From: Pararhizobium sp. IMCC21322
GTDB lineage: Bacteria > Pseudomonadota > Alphaproteobacteria > Rhizobiales > GCA-2746425
Direction: 5' to 3'
Length of the DNA stretch: 64,000 bases
NCBI RefSeq assembly: GCF_030758295.1
Contig: NZ_CP132335.1
Coordinates: 4,688,412-4,752,411 of the forward strand
The position numbers were made by a program, and so were the translations under genes. The notes beneath the pieces are model-generated. The model saw only the letters and a list, made by a program, of their open reading frames with translations, searched no databases and had not been told where the DNA came from. Of the stretch, positions 51,042 through 59,706 are shown one piece after another. Numbering within the stretch: the first letter of the stretch is position 1; each line of letters begins with the position of its first letter.

Positions 51042-51857
51042 ATGAGAGTTGGGATAATCGGATTGGGCACGATGGGGGAACCAATGGCGCGCCGCCTGGC
51101 TGCCGCTGGGCACGAAATTTCGGTCTATGATGTAAACTCCAAAGCTCTCGCCGCGTTCCAAAACCTTGAAAACGCTCGGGTGGCAATCTCCCCTGCGGAT
51201 GCCGCCGAGAACGTCAACATCCTGATCACCATGCTCCCTGAATCAAGCCATGTCAGAGATGCACTTTTAGGCCAGGACGGCGCCGCCACGCGAATGAAGC
51301 CAGGCGGGATTGTGCTGGAAATGAGTACCGGGGACGTTCAGGCCCTGTCGTCCCTGTCTCGGGACTTGGCCGAATTTGAATTGCGTTTGATAGACGCGCC
51401 CGTCGGCCGCACTCCGCTGGATGCAGAGCGCGGCACACTTTTGATCATGGTCGGTGCCAACGAAGACGATCTCAGGACGGTCAGCCCGATCCTTGAAGCC
51501 CTGGGCGATGAAATCGTACATGTCGGACCGTTCGGCAGCGGACTAAAGCTGAAATTGGTCAATAATTACATGAGCATGATTGGCATGGTCATGACCGCCG
51601 AAGCCCTGAACGTGGCGCAAATGCTGGGACTGGATCTGGAGCAGACGGTGCATGTACTGCAAAGCACCACAGCTGGGCGCGGCCAGATCAATGTGAATTT
51701 TCCAAACAAGGTTTTGCGGGGAGATATAAGTCCGGATTTTCCCCTTCGCCTGAGACTGAAGGATATCAGTCTTGGCGTGAAGCTGGCCCAATCCGCAGGG
51801 GCGCCGACTCCTTTGGGCGCGGCGGCTCAACAGATGTTTGCCATGGCAGAACCCTAG
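51042..51857 (+). CDS. YihU-like beta-hydroxyacid dehydrogenase, shortened by a TAG stop
   Basis: 271 aa. Rossmann motif GIIGLGTMGEPMARRL, substrate motif DAPVGRTPLDAERG, catalytic lysine in KLKLVNNYMS, then PNKVLRGDISPDF and PLGAAAQQMF. The VGRT motif and the flanking blocks resemble sulfolactaldehyde reductase YihU more than 3-hydroxyisobutyrate dehydrogenase (which has V-S-G-G); this is from memory of the family. The reading frame continues after the TAG (51855-51857) for 30 more codons (GRSEQDCTAMLHLMKDMAGP ...) to TAA at 51948-51950, matching the missing family C-terminus. It is thus probably a recent nonsense mutation or a readthrough. Confidence 0.85.
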   Translation: MRVGIIGLGTMGEPMARRLAAAGHEISVYDVNSKALAAFQNLENARVAISPADAAENVNILITMLPESSHVRDALLGQDGAATRMKPGGIVLEMSTGDVQALSSLSRDLAEFELRLIDAPVGRTPLDAERGTLLIMVGANEDDLRTVSPILEALGDEIVHVGPFGSGLKLKLVNNYMSMIGMVMTAEALNVAQMLGLDLEQTVHVLQSTTAGRGQINVNFPNKVLRGDISPDFPLRLRLKDISLGVKLAQSAGAPTPLGAAAQQMFAMAEP

Positions 51858-51962
51858 GGCAGATCTGAACAGGATTGCACGGCGATGTTGCACCTTATGA
51901 AAGATATGGCCGGCCCGCCCACGGGCGATGCCAAAAAGGAAAAAATATAACAGACGGGGAGA

Positions 51963-53774
51963 TTGAAAATGTCGGATACAAATGAAAGCTCAACGGTGCG
52001 GGCGATACTTGCTCAATTTCAAGACGCTCTTTCTACAGGTGATGTTGATCGAGCCGCCGAGTGTTTTCTTGAGACGGGCTATTGGCGTGATCTGCTGAGC
52101 TTCACGTGGAATATCAAAACGATGGAAGGGCGAACCGCCATTGTTGATATGCTTAATGCCCAGCTGAAATCTGTTAAGCCAAGCCAATTCAGGATCGATG
52201 ACACAGAGCAGGTGACCGAAGAAGACGGCGTCATCTCAGCGTGGTTCAACTTCGAAACATCTGTTGGACGTGGCCGCGGTCACCTCAGACTTAAAGACAA
52301 AAAGATATGGACCCTGTTGACCTCCTTAAGCGAATTAAAGGGACACGAAGAACAATCAGGCCATAACCGCCCGTTGGGCGCGCAACCTGGTGTGAACAAA
52401 AATCGCACGAACTGGAAAGAAGATCGCGAACACGAACTGGCTGATCTGGGATACGGCACCCAACCCTATACAATTATCATTGGCGGTGGTCAGGGCGGCA
52501 TAGCCATGGGCGCGCGGCTGCGGCAGCTGGGTGTGCCCACAATAATTCTTGATAAGAACAAACGGCCCGGTGACAGCTGGCGCAACCGTTACAAGTCGCT
52601 TTGCCTGCATGATCCGGTTTGGTACGATCATCTGCCCTATCTGCCGTTCCCCAAAACCTGGCCAGTGTTCACACCCAAAGACAAGATTGGTGACTGGCTG
52701 GAGATGTATACCAAAGTGATGGAGCTGAACTACTGGACCAGCTCAGTCTGCAAATCTGCGGCCTATGACGAAGCGTCAAAGGAATGGTCTATAGAAGTTG
52801 ACCGTGATGGAGAGAAAGTCAGTTTGAAGGCCAAACAACTGGTGCTGGCCACAGGCATGTCGGGTAAACCGAACATCCCCGAATTCCCAGGCGCAGACCA
52901 ATTCAAGGGTGATCAACACCATTCCTCAAAACATCCAGGTCCCGACGCATATAAGGGTAAGAAGGCATTGGTCATAGGATCCAATAACTCGGCCCACGAC
53001 ATCTGCGCCGCGCTTTGGGAAAATGATGTTGATGTGACAATGATTCAACGTTCAACGACCCATATTGTCCGCTCTGAATCCCTGATTGAACACGGTTTGA
53101 GGCCACTTTATTCAGAAAAAGCAGCGGATGAAGGAATGACCACTGAAAAGGCTGATTTAACTTTTGCTTCAATACCTTATGGTCTGCTGCCTGAATTCCA
53201 GAAACCCGTCTACGATACGATCAGAGAACACGACAAAGACTTTTACACCAGTTTGGAAAAAGCCGGTTTCAAACTGGATTATGGCGTGGGTGATACCGGT
53301 CTGTTTTTAAAATATCTGAGACGCGGATCAGGCTATTACATTGATGTAGGAGCCAGCCAACTGGTCATCGATGGCCAAATCAAATTGGCTCAAGGACAGG
53401 TACAGGAAATCGTCGAAGACGGCGTCTTGCTGGCAGATGGGACCAAGCTTGAGGCTGACCTGATTGTGTATGCCACGGGTTACAATTCCATGAGTGGATG
53501 GGTGGCCGATCTGATCGGGCAGGATGTAGCTGACAAGGTTGGCATATGCTGGGGACTGGGATCTGAAACGCCCAAAGACCCCGGCCCGTGGCAAGGCGAA
53601 TTACGCAATATGTGGAAGCCGACGCAACAGGCCGCTATGTGGTTCCACGGCGGTAATTTGCATCAATCGCGGCACTATTCACAATACCTTGCCTTACAGA
53701 TCAAGGCTCGCATGGAAGACATTCCAACGCCTGTCTATGGTCTTCCCGAAACCCACAACATCGACCATGGTTGA
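51963..53774 (+). CDS. NTF2/SnoaL-like domain fused to a flavin-dependent monooxygenase
   Basis: 603 aa (ATG at 51963 or 51969; GGGGAG upstream). Residues about 10-120 form an NTF2-like domain (FQDALSTGDVDRAAECFLET). From about 165 there is a flavin monooxygenase core: IIIGGGQGGIAMGARLRQLG (FAD), LCLHDPVWYDHLPYLPFP, a second Rossmann site ALVIGSNNSAHDICAAL, and YATGYNSM near the C-terminus. Such proteins hydroxylate or oxidise (Baeyer-Villiger) small molecules. It is the last gene of the sugar operon, before a strong hairpin. Oxygenase action on a sugar-derived aldehyde or sulfonate is only a possibility. Confidence 0.88.
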   Translation: MKMSDTNESSTVRAILAQFQDALSTGDVDRAAECFLETGYWRDLLSFTWNIKTMEGRTAIVDMLNAQLKSVKPSQFRIDDTEQVTEEDGVISAWFNFETSVGRGRGHLRLKDKKIWTLLTSLSELKGHEEQSGHNRPLGAQPGVNKNRTNWKEDREHELADLGYGTQPYTIIIGGGQGGIAMGARLRQLGVPTIILDKNKRPGDSWRNRYKSLCLHDPVWYDHLPYLPFPKTWPVFTPKDKIGDWLEMYTKVMELNYWTSSVCKSAAYDEASKEWSIEVDRDGEKVSLKAKQLVLATGMSGKPNIPEFPGADQFKGDQHHSSKHPGPDAYKGKKALVIGSNNSAHDICAALWENDVDVTMIQRSTTHIVRSESLIEHGLRPLYSEKAADEGMTTEKADLTFASIPYGLLPEFQKPVYDTIREHDKDFYTSLEKAGFKLDYGVGDTGLFLKYLRRGSGYYIDVGASQLVIDGQIKLAQGQVQEIVEDGVLLADGTKLEADLIVYATGYNSMSGWVADLIGQDVADKVGICWGLGSETPKDPGPWQGELRNMWKPTQQAAMWFHGGNLHQSRHYSQYLALQIKARMEDIPTPVYGLPETHNIDHG

Positions 53775-53860
53775 AAGTCGCAATTGATGGAAAAAGGGTC
53801 ACTGAACCTGAGGCGCAAATTATTGCCGAAGCAGGGTTCACAATGGCCGTCTTGCAAAAC

Positions 53861-53899
53861 ATCTGATCTGAGACCCGGGATCTGGGTCTCAGATCAGAT
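53861..53899. terminator. Strong 16-bp hairpin at the end of the sugar operon
   Basis: Perfect 16-bp stem ATCTGATCTGAGACCC / GGGTCTCAGATCAGAT with a 7-nt loop, with no T run on either side. It lies about 90 nt after the monooxygenase stop and is the most stable hairpin noticed in the window. Probably a terminator or mRNA 3'-end structure. Confidence 0.65.
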
Positions 53900-53995
53900 G
53901 CTCCAAGATCACAGCGCTTAAAAAGACATGGGTGGGCTTAACCGAGGAATTGATTGGAAATTGAGATATCTGACCAAAGTCTGCATTTCGGGAAT

Positions 53996-54142
53996 TTACA
54001 AAAAATGCACTCTCTTTTTTGCTCTTTCCACGGCCTTGTTAAATCCCCTCTTTGGATTTGAGACCGCCGCAAGGCGAGCAACCAACCCATGAATTTGCGC
54101 GGCATATTCTGCCAGTTCATATTCCCGCTCAATTGATTTCAT
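53996..54142 (-). CDS. Small hypothetical protein, 48 aa
   Basis: ATG at 54142 with AAGGA 5-6 nt upstream. It encodes MKSIEREYELAEYAAQIHGL, VARLAAVSNPKRGFNKAVER and AKKRVHFL: helical, basic at the end. I recognise no family. The good ribosome-binding site and codon pattern favour a real gene, but it could be a remnant of a larger one. The rest of the spacer 53900-54351 holds nothing I can name. Confidence 0.4.
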   Translation of the reverse strand: MKSIEREYELAEYAAQIHGLVARLAAVSNPKRGFNKAVERAKKRVHFL

Positions 54143-54351
54143 CTGATCCTTGGTCAAGCCGCAGCTCTCGCTGAGTGGCGGCAGTTTGGATCACCCCGCT
54201 ACTGGCGCAATCAGGTACAAGGAGACCGGTTCGCATTCGACAGACAGCAGCCACCCAGACGCTGACTATCGCAAATGAACGACGTCAATGATCCAGCTGT
54301 TCGACATTTCTCAACAATGTGCCGGAAAGGCCTTTTCGGCAAATCAGGTGT

Positions 54352-55110
54352 TTAGGACACGCCAAGATCTTTTGCGGCAACGTCAAGAAGTGCGGCCATC
54401 GCGGATTTCGCCCGGAGCGGATCTTTCATGCGGATGGCATCAAGCACCTCGCCATGGGACTGCATCGTCTTGGCATAGGACTCGGACATCGTGGTGGAGA
54501 GCGTAAATGCTGCGCGCAGTGCTGCGTCGATCACAATCTCGAACTCTTCCAGTATGGGATTGCCCGCAGCGTTCAGAACCGCCCGATGAAAGGCCAGATC
54601 GGCCTCAACGCTTTTTGCCGGGCTTTCGGGCCAGGCATCGTTCATCTCCCCAAGAGCCTTCTCGATCGCCGCGAGATCGGCATTTGTCGCGCGTTGTGCT
54701 GCGTACTCCGCAGCCGCCGGTTCGAAAATTCTGCGCGCTTCGATCAGCTGGAAGAGAAAATCCTTGTCCGGCCCGGCAGCCAGCAGCCAGCCCACCACAT
54801 CCGGGTCCAGCCGCCGCCAGAGCTTCTTGTCGGTAACGCGGGCACCGGTCCGGGGGCGGACTTCGATCATCCCCTTGTCAGAAAGGACACGCATCGCCTC
54901 GCGGATCGACGAACGACCAACACCCAATTGTGCGCCAAGATCCACTTCGTTGGGCAAAGCGTCGCCAGATTTGTACTGCCCGTTGAGAATATCCATAGCT
55001 ACACGTTCGACCACGGAGCGATGAATGCTGCCGCGCCGCCCCCGAACCGGGGTTATTTTCGTGTTGGTCTTGCGGGCGGTTCTGGTCTTGCGAGCGGTAA
55101 TGGTCTTCAT
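54352..55110 (-). CDS. GntR-family regulator with FCD domain
   Basis: 252 aa. A basic N-terminal tail, winged HTH (VVERVAMDILNGQYKSGDAL, EVDLGAQLGVGRSSIREAMR) and the all-helical FCD ligand domain with metal ligands in EADLAFHRAVLNAAGN and MQSHGEVLDAI. This is the usual type in aldonate and uronate operons (DgoR, UxuR, ExuR-like). It lies 4 nt after the SMP-30 lactonase gene, as the last gene of the operon, so it is likely autoregulated. It probably responds to the sugar acid dehydrated by the enzyme at 60666. Confidence 0.92.
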   Translation of the reverse strand: MKTITARKTRTARKTNTKITPVRGRRGSIHRSVVERVAMDILNGQYKSGDALPNEVDLGAQLGVGRSSIREAMRVLSDKGMIEVRPRTGARVTDKKLWRRLDPDVVGWLLAAGPDKDFLFQLIEARRIFEPAAAEYAAQRATNADLAAIEKALGEMNDAWPESPAKSVEADLAFHRAVLNAAGNPILEEFEIVIDAALRAAFTLSTTMSESYAKTMQSHGEVLDAIRMKDPLRAKSAMAALLDVAAKDLGVS

Positions 55111-55113
55111 CAG

Positions 55114-55992
55114 TTAGCGGTCAAACCGTGTCTCGGGTAGACCGCAAACACCAACGTCGACTGCCAGGAGCGACCCCGCCCAGGGTTGCTCCGCAAGCGC
55201 CGCGTCGGAAAGGTCCCAAATGGCCGTTGTTATATATAGGGTTTCCAGGTTTTTGCCTCCGAAAATCACGCTTGTGGGTTTTTGTACCGGCAACTCGACA
55301 ATCCGGTCCACAGATCCATCTGGCGCATATCTGACCAAGCGCCAGCCATCCCATTGCGCATTCCACAGGAAGCCCTCACTGTCAATGGTGGCACCGTCTG
55401 GGTTGCCGGGCTGGTCCCGCGTATGGACAAACAGGCGCCGCTGGGAAATCATGCCCGTTTCTGCGGCATAGTCATACTGCCAGATTTCCTGTTGCATCGT
55501 GTCTGCGAAATAGAATTTGCTATTGTCAGGACTCCAGCAAAGCGCATTGGAAATTCCAATTCCGGTTTCCATGCAATGCACTGACAGGTCAGGATCAAGC
55601 CGATAAAGCGCGCCGGTGCGCTCCGATAATTTGTCGTCCATTGTTCCCGCCCAAAACCGACCGTTCCGGTCCACCTTGCCATCATTGAAACGGTTCCGTG
55701 GCGTGTCGGCTTCGGGTCGGGCGATCCAATCTGTCTCACCTGTTTCCAGATCGTAGAAGGCAAACCCGCTGGCAAACGCACAGATGATCCCGCCAGTGCG
55801 GCACAAGGCGAAGCTTCCAACACGTTCAGGCATCGTCCATTGCGTCACCACACCTGAAGGATGATGCAGTTGCTGCAGAAGTTTGCCTTCAATGTCGATC
55901 CACCAAAGCGATTGGCTCTCGACATCCCAGACCGGAACCTCGCCGAGTATGTTGGCCGCTTTCGCGGCAAGCCGTATCTGAGACATCTTCAT
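55114..55992 (-). CDS. SMP-30/gluconolactonase-family lactonase
   Basis: 292 aa from the ATG at 55992, which overlaps the stop of the ABC gene (ATGA). Six-bladed propeller with the metal ligands of the family: LGEVPVWD (Glu), NRFNDGKVDRNGRFWAGTMD (Asn/Asp), SNALCWSPDNSKFYFADTMQ (Asn), and GNPDGATIDSEGFLWNA (Asp). It hydrolyses an aldonolactone to the acid used by the dehydratase. Confidence 0.92.
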   Translation of the reverse strand: MKMSQIRLAAKAANILGEVPVWDVESQSLWWIDIEGKLLQQLHHPSGVVTQWTMPERVGSFALCRTGGIICAFASGFAFYDLETGETDWIARPEADTPRNRFNDGKVDRNGRFWAGTMDDKLSERTGALYRLDPDLSVHCMETGIGISNALCWSPDNSKFYFADTMQQEIWQYDYAAETGMISQRRLFVHTRDQPGNPDGATIDSEGFLWNAQWDGWRLVRYAPDGSVDRIVELPVQKPTSVIFGGKNLETLYITTAIWDLSDAALAEQPWAGSLLAVDVGVCGLPETRFDR

Positions 55993-58568
55993 CGACTCCG
56001 TTTTGACGTTCCCTTGCTGAAATGAAGCAATCGGGCACCTGCTCGGCGCATGACAGCGCGTCGTTCCTGCGTTCGCAATCCATGGAACCCGACCGCCATG
56101 AGGGTCAGTATGCCGGTCCAGATATATTGCCAATAGGCGGATACTTGCAGCTGATTCAGCACATTCTGCATCAGGATAATCAGGATCGCACCGAACAGCG
56201 TGCCAACAGCTGTTCCAACCCCGCCGAACACAGATGTGCCACCCACAACGACGGCTGTGACTGTTGCCAGCGTAAACGTGGTGCCGGCCTGTGGGTCGCC
56301 CGAGCCAATCCGCGCGGCGATGATCAACCCGGCAATCGCAGCCATCACGCCAGAGAACATATAGGCACCGGCGCGCAGTCGGCGTGTTCGAATTCCGGCA
56401 GCCTCTGCAGCGTCGGCGCTTGAACCTGCAGCATAAAACCGGGCGCCAATGCGGCCACGCAACAGCAGCAGTTCAACCGCAATATATGTGGCGATAACCA
56501 GGGCAAAGACGACAGGAACCAACATGAAGCGTTCGGTAATCGCCTGGGCAATTTCCGGGTCAACACGCCCTCCGGGAGAGGGTCGGACAATCAGTGCCGC
56601 GCCCTGAACGATTGAAAATGTCGCCAGCGTTGCCACCAGATCAGGTATCCGCAACACCGCCACAAGCACAGCATTCATTATACCGACAGCGAGCCCGGCA
56701 AGCAGGCAAATCGCAATGCCGACGATGGCCGGCAGTGTGTTTTCAGGCGCAAGCACATAAGAGGCAATCGTTGTTACCAGACTGATCGTAGGGCCAATCG
56801 AAAGATCAATGCCGCCCAGAAGGATGGTGGCCATCTGTCCCAACGCAGCAAAGGCAAGCGGTGCGATCTGGCCCGCCATGGACGAGAAGTTCCGAGCCGT
56901 CAGGAAATAGGGAGCAAGCACACTTGCAATCACCGTTATGCCGATAAGCAACGCCAGCAACATGAGCGCTGGAAGATAGCGAGCCATAACAGGATTGCCA
57001 GCTCGCGCACGGGTCCTGGACCCGGATGAATCCGATTGCGTAGCATCCTGCATTCCACTGAAGGCATGGCTGATCACGCTTTCCTCCGTCGCCTCGGCAG
57101 ATGCAATGTCAGCTGCAATGCGACCGTCGGAAAAAACCAGAATTCGGTCAGTCAGGCCGATCAGTTCAGGCAGGTCAGATGACACCACCAGGATCGCAGC
57201 CCCGGCATCGGCCAATTCACGGATAACGCCGTAGATCTCGAGTTTGGTCGCAACATCGACACCTTGGGTGGGTTCGTCAAAAATATAGACTTCAGCATCT
57301 CCGATGAACCAGCGCGCGAACACCACTTTTTGCTGATTGCCGCCCGAGAGGGAGGAGACCGGAGTTTCAAGACCCGGAGCTTTGATGCTGAGGCGGTCGA
57401 ATTCGGCCTGAACATCAGATTTTTCAGCCTTTTGGCTTAAAAGGCCCCCTTGCACCCAGCGTGCAAGTTGCGGAAGGGCTATGTTTTCACGGATCGAATG
57501 AACCTCAAACAGACCTTCCTTGCGCCTATCTGCCGGCACATAGACGATTGAATGCGCGATCGCTTCCGAAGGGGAATTCAGTTGAATTTCCTGGCCATTC
57601 AGGCGCAATGTGCCACCGGACTTTCCAAGGCCGAACAAAGCGCGGGCGCAGTCCTGCTGACCCGATCCCTGTATGCCACCAAGCCCCAGGATTTCGCCGG
57701 ATTTCACCGAAAAGCTTGCACCATTGACAATGCCGCCGGACAGGTTCTCGACATCCAGGGCCACAGCACCCGGTGGTGATTTTGACTGCGGGTATTCAAG
57801 GCCCATAGATCGCCCGACCATCAACGAAACAAGCTGTGCTTCAGATGTTTCTTTCGCATCGACTGTTCCGGTTACTTCGCCATCGCGCATCACCGTAATC
57901 CGGTCGGCAATGTCCAGCACCTCGGGCAAACGATGGGAAATGAAAATAATGGCCGTTCCGCCTGCCTTCAACTCTGAAAGCACCTTGAACATCCCGGATG
58001 TCTCAGCAGGCGTCAGCGCGGACGTTGGTTCATCCAGTATCAGAACCCGCGCATCCCGGGACAGGGCGCGCGCAATCTCGACTTGCTGCATCTGCGCTCT
58101 GGACAGTGTGCTGGCCTGCGCCAGTGGATCGACCGTGGAACCAATGCGCGCCAGAGCGCGCCTTGCTGTGGCGATCATGCTGGCACGGTCAACCAGAACG
58201 CGCCCTCCGGTCTCGTGGCCCAATGAAATGTTCCAGGCGACGTCGAGCGTCGGTGCCAGGCGGGTATCCTGCCAGACCATTGCGATTCCGCGTTGAAAGG
58301 CGTTTTGAGGCGACGTTAGTGTAACTTCGTCCCCACCGATCATGACAGCGCCTCCTTCGGGCGCATAAACGCCCGACAGAACCCGCATCAATGTCGACTT
58401 TCCAGCGCCATTCTCGCCGACAACGGCATGCACTTCGCCGGGCCGGATATCAAACGAGACGGCACGCAAAGCGTGCACCCCCGGAAACCGCTTGTCCACA
58501 CTGCGAACAGCCAGAACCGGGATTTCCGGGGGCACCATTGCCAGGTCACCCTTTTGGGTGTCAGGCAT
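55989..58568 (-). CDS. Fused ribose-type ABC transporter: two ATPase domains plus permease
   Basis: 859 aa from the ATG at 58568, overlapping the binding-protein stop by 8 nt. Residues about 20-510 are an RbsA-like double ATPase (Walker A GENGAGKST; second-half signature SLSGGNQQKVVFARW; Walker B DEPTSALTP and DEPTQGVD). Residues about 535-850 are an RbsC-like permease (LLGGIDLSIGPTISLVTTIA, VVGGTSVFGGVGTAVGTLFG). These are normally separate genes. The first signature is LSRAQMQQ, where the family has LSVGQ or LSGGQ. A second permease is encoded at 59707, so the channel may be a heterodimer with the fused one. Confidence 0.93.
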   Translation of the reverse strand: MPDTQKGDLAMVPPEIPVLAVRSVDKRFPGVHALRAVSFDIRPGEVHAVVGENGAGKSTLMRVLSGVYAPEGGAVMIGGDEVTLTSPQNAFQRGIAMVWQDTRLAPTLDVAWNISLGHETGGRVLVDRASMIATARRALARIGSTVDPLAQASTLSRAQMQQVEIARALSRDARVLILDEPTSALTPAETSGMFKVLSELKAGGTAIIFISHRLPEVLDIADRITVMRDGEVTGTVDAKETSEAQLVSLMVGRSMGLEYPQSKSPPGAVALDVENLSGGIVNGASFSVKSGEILGLGGIQGSGQQDCARALFGLGKSGGTLRLNGQEIQLNSPSEAIAHSIVYVPADRRKEGLFEVHSIRENIALPQLARWVQGGLLSQKAEKSDVQAEFDRLSIKAPGLETPVSSLSGGNQQKVVFARWFIGDAEVYIFDEPTQGVDVATKLEIYGVIRELADAGAAILVVSSDLPELIGLTDRILVFSDGRIAADIASAEATEESVISHAFSGMQDATQSDSSGSRTRARAGNPVMARYLPALMLLALLIGITVIASVLAPYFLTARNFSSMAGQIAPLAFAALGQMATILLGGIDLSIGPTISLVTTIASYVLAPENTLPAIVGIAICLLAGLAVGIMNAVLVAVLRIPDLVATLATFSIVQGAALIVRPSPGGRVDPEIAQAITERFMLVPVVFALVIATYIAVELLLLRGRIGARFYAAGSSADAAEAAGIRTRRLRAGAYMFSGVMAAIAGLIIAARIGSGDPQAGTTFTLATVTAVVVGGTSVFGGVGTAVGTLFGAILIILMQNVLNQLQVSAYWQYIWTGILTLMAVGFHGLRTQERRAVMRRAGARLLHFSKGTSKRSR

Positions 58569-59649
58569 TAAAGATCTCACGCAATTCCTCGTTGGTCAGC
58601 GACGTATCGGTAAAGACGCCGTCCGGAAGATCGGGGCGGATGTAGTCCTTGTAATTGTCCTTGGTGATGATCTGGGGCACCAGGATTTGCTGCTTGGGAA
58701 CTTCCTCACCTTTCAGCAGACTGACTGCGGCACGCATCGCGAAGATACCCTGCCAAGTCGGCTCGCTCATCAGGCCAATGTCGAAACCGGCATGCGCATC
58801 CTTCTGTGCATCATAGAGCTTGAGCATGCCATTATAATCATCGCCAGTGACCGGCACGAGGGGCCGGCCAGCATCCAGCAGCGCTTTTGTTGCTCCGGCA
58901 CCAACTTGCGCACCATCACACCAAATGCCGTCGATTTCCGGATATGCGGCAATGAGATCGGCCATGATAACCTTGGCGCGATCTTCCTCCCAGTAAGCAT
59001 CTCGAAATGTAAGGACTTCGATGCCGTCTGCCATTGCGTCCTGAGCACCAGCCCATCCAGCAGCGGTGTAGGAGTTTCCTGGAAGTCCACCCAGCGCCAC
59101 AATCTTGCCAGAGCCACCCAGAGCATCCGAAAGCCACTTGCCCAAGGCCGCGCCCTTCTTCTGCGGATCTGTTCCGACATAGGTAGACCAGTTTTCTCCC
59201 TCAACCGGCAGATTGAACGGTGCTGTAACAATGCCCTCGTCTGTTGCTTCCTTCAGGATCGGCGCCACTGCCGAGCCGGAATTTGGAATGGTCAGGATTG
59301 CGTCAAACTGCTGATTTATCAGGCCCTCAATGTCGTTGACCTGCTTGTTGATGTCGCCCTGTCCGTCGACGACGACGAATTCAGCAATGTCTGGTGTCGC
59401 CGCAGCTTCAGCTTCGAGGGCTGCTATGGCCATGGCACGCCATGAGTTTCCTGAAAAACCGTTTGAGAAGGCAATTCGGTAAGGGCCTTTCTTGGCAGTG
59501 CCCTTCACCATCTCACCAACGGGCGACAGCATGGCACCTGCCTGCGCATTTGCCTGGCCAATAAAGGCGGGGGCTATAGCCGCCAACGTTGCGAACCCCG
59601 CACTGGTTTGCAGGAACTTGCGTCTGGTTGTCCTGTTTGAGTGTTTCAT
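58561..59649 (-). CDS. Ribose-type ABC transporter substrate-binding protein, Tat-exported
   Basis: 362 aa. The N-terminus NRTTRRKFLQTSAGFATLAA is a twin-arginine signal, cleaved after about QANA. The mature protein is a periplasmic-binding fold of the ribose family (YRIAFSNGFSGNSWRAMAIA, IEGLINQQFDAILTIPNSGS). It is upstream of and overlaps the fused ATPase-permease gene. It binds a sugar, lactone or sugar acid; the neighbouring lactonase and dehydratase favour an aldonate or its lactone. Confidence 0.9.
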   Translation of the reverse strand: MKHSNRTTRRKFLQTSAGFATLAAIAPAFIGQANAQAGAMLSPVGEMVKGTAKKGPYRIAFSNGFSGNSWRAMAIAALEAEAAATPDIAEFVVVDGQGDINKQVNDIEGLINQQFDAILTIPNSGSAVAPILKEATDEGIVTAPFNLPVEGENWSTYVGTDPQKKGAALGKWLSDALGGSGKIVALGGLPGNSYTAAGWAGAQDAMADGIEVLTFRDAYWEEDRAKVIMADLIAAYPEIDGIWCDGAQVGAGATKALLDAGRPLVPVTGDDYNGMLKLYDAQKDAHAGFDIGLMSEPTWQGIFAMRAAVSLLKGEEVPKQQILVPQIITKDNYKDYIRPDLPDGVFTDTSLTNEELREIFNA

Positions 59650-59706
59650 ATTTTTCTCCTCTCCTTGATGGTAGATAACTGCGCTTTGTCCGGTCTTTGC
59701 CGGGCT

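Noticed and set aside
53771..53866. 31-codon ORF (TTG start) after the monooxygenase, reading LKVAIDGKRVTEPEAQIIAE
   Set aside because: Has a protein-like composition but no ribosome-binding site of its own and overlaps the monooxygenase stop; too weak to call.
54319..55140. 273-codon plus-strand ORF opposite the GntR gene
   Set aside because: Antisense shadow; the minus-strand frame has a complete HTH and FCD domain.
58492..59445. 317-codon plus-strand ORF opposite the Tat-exported binding protein
   Set aside because: Antisense shadow of a well-conserved gene; no ribosome-binding site or motif.
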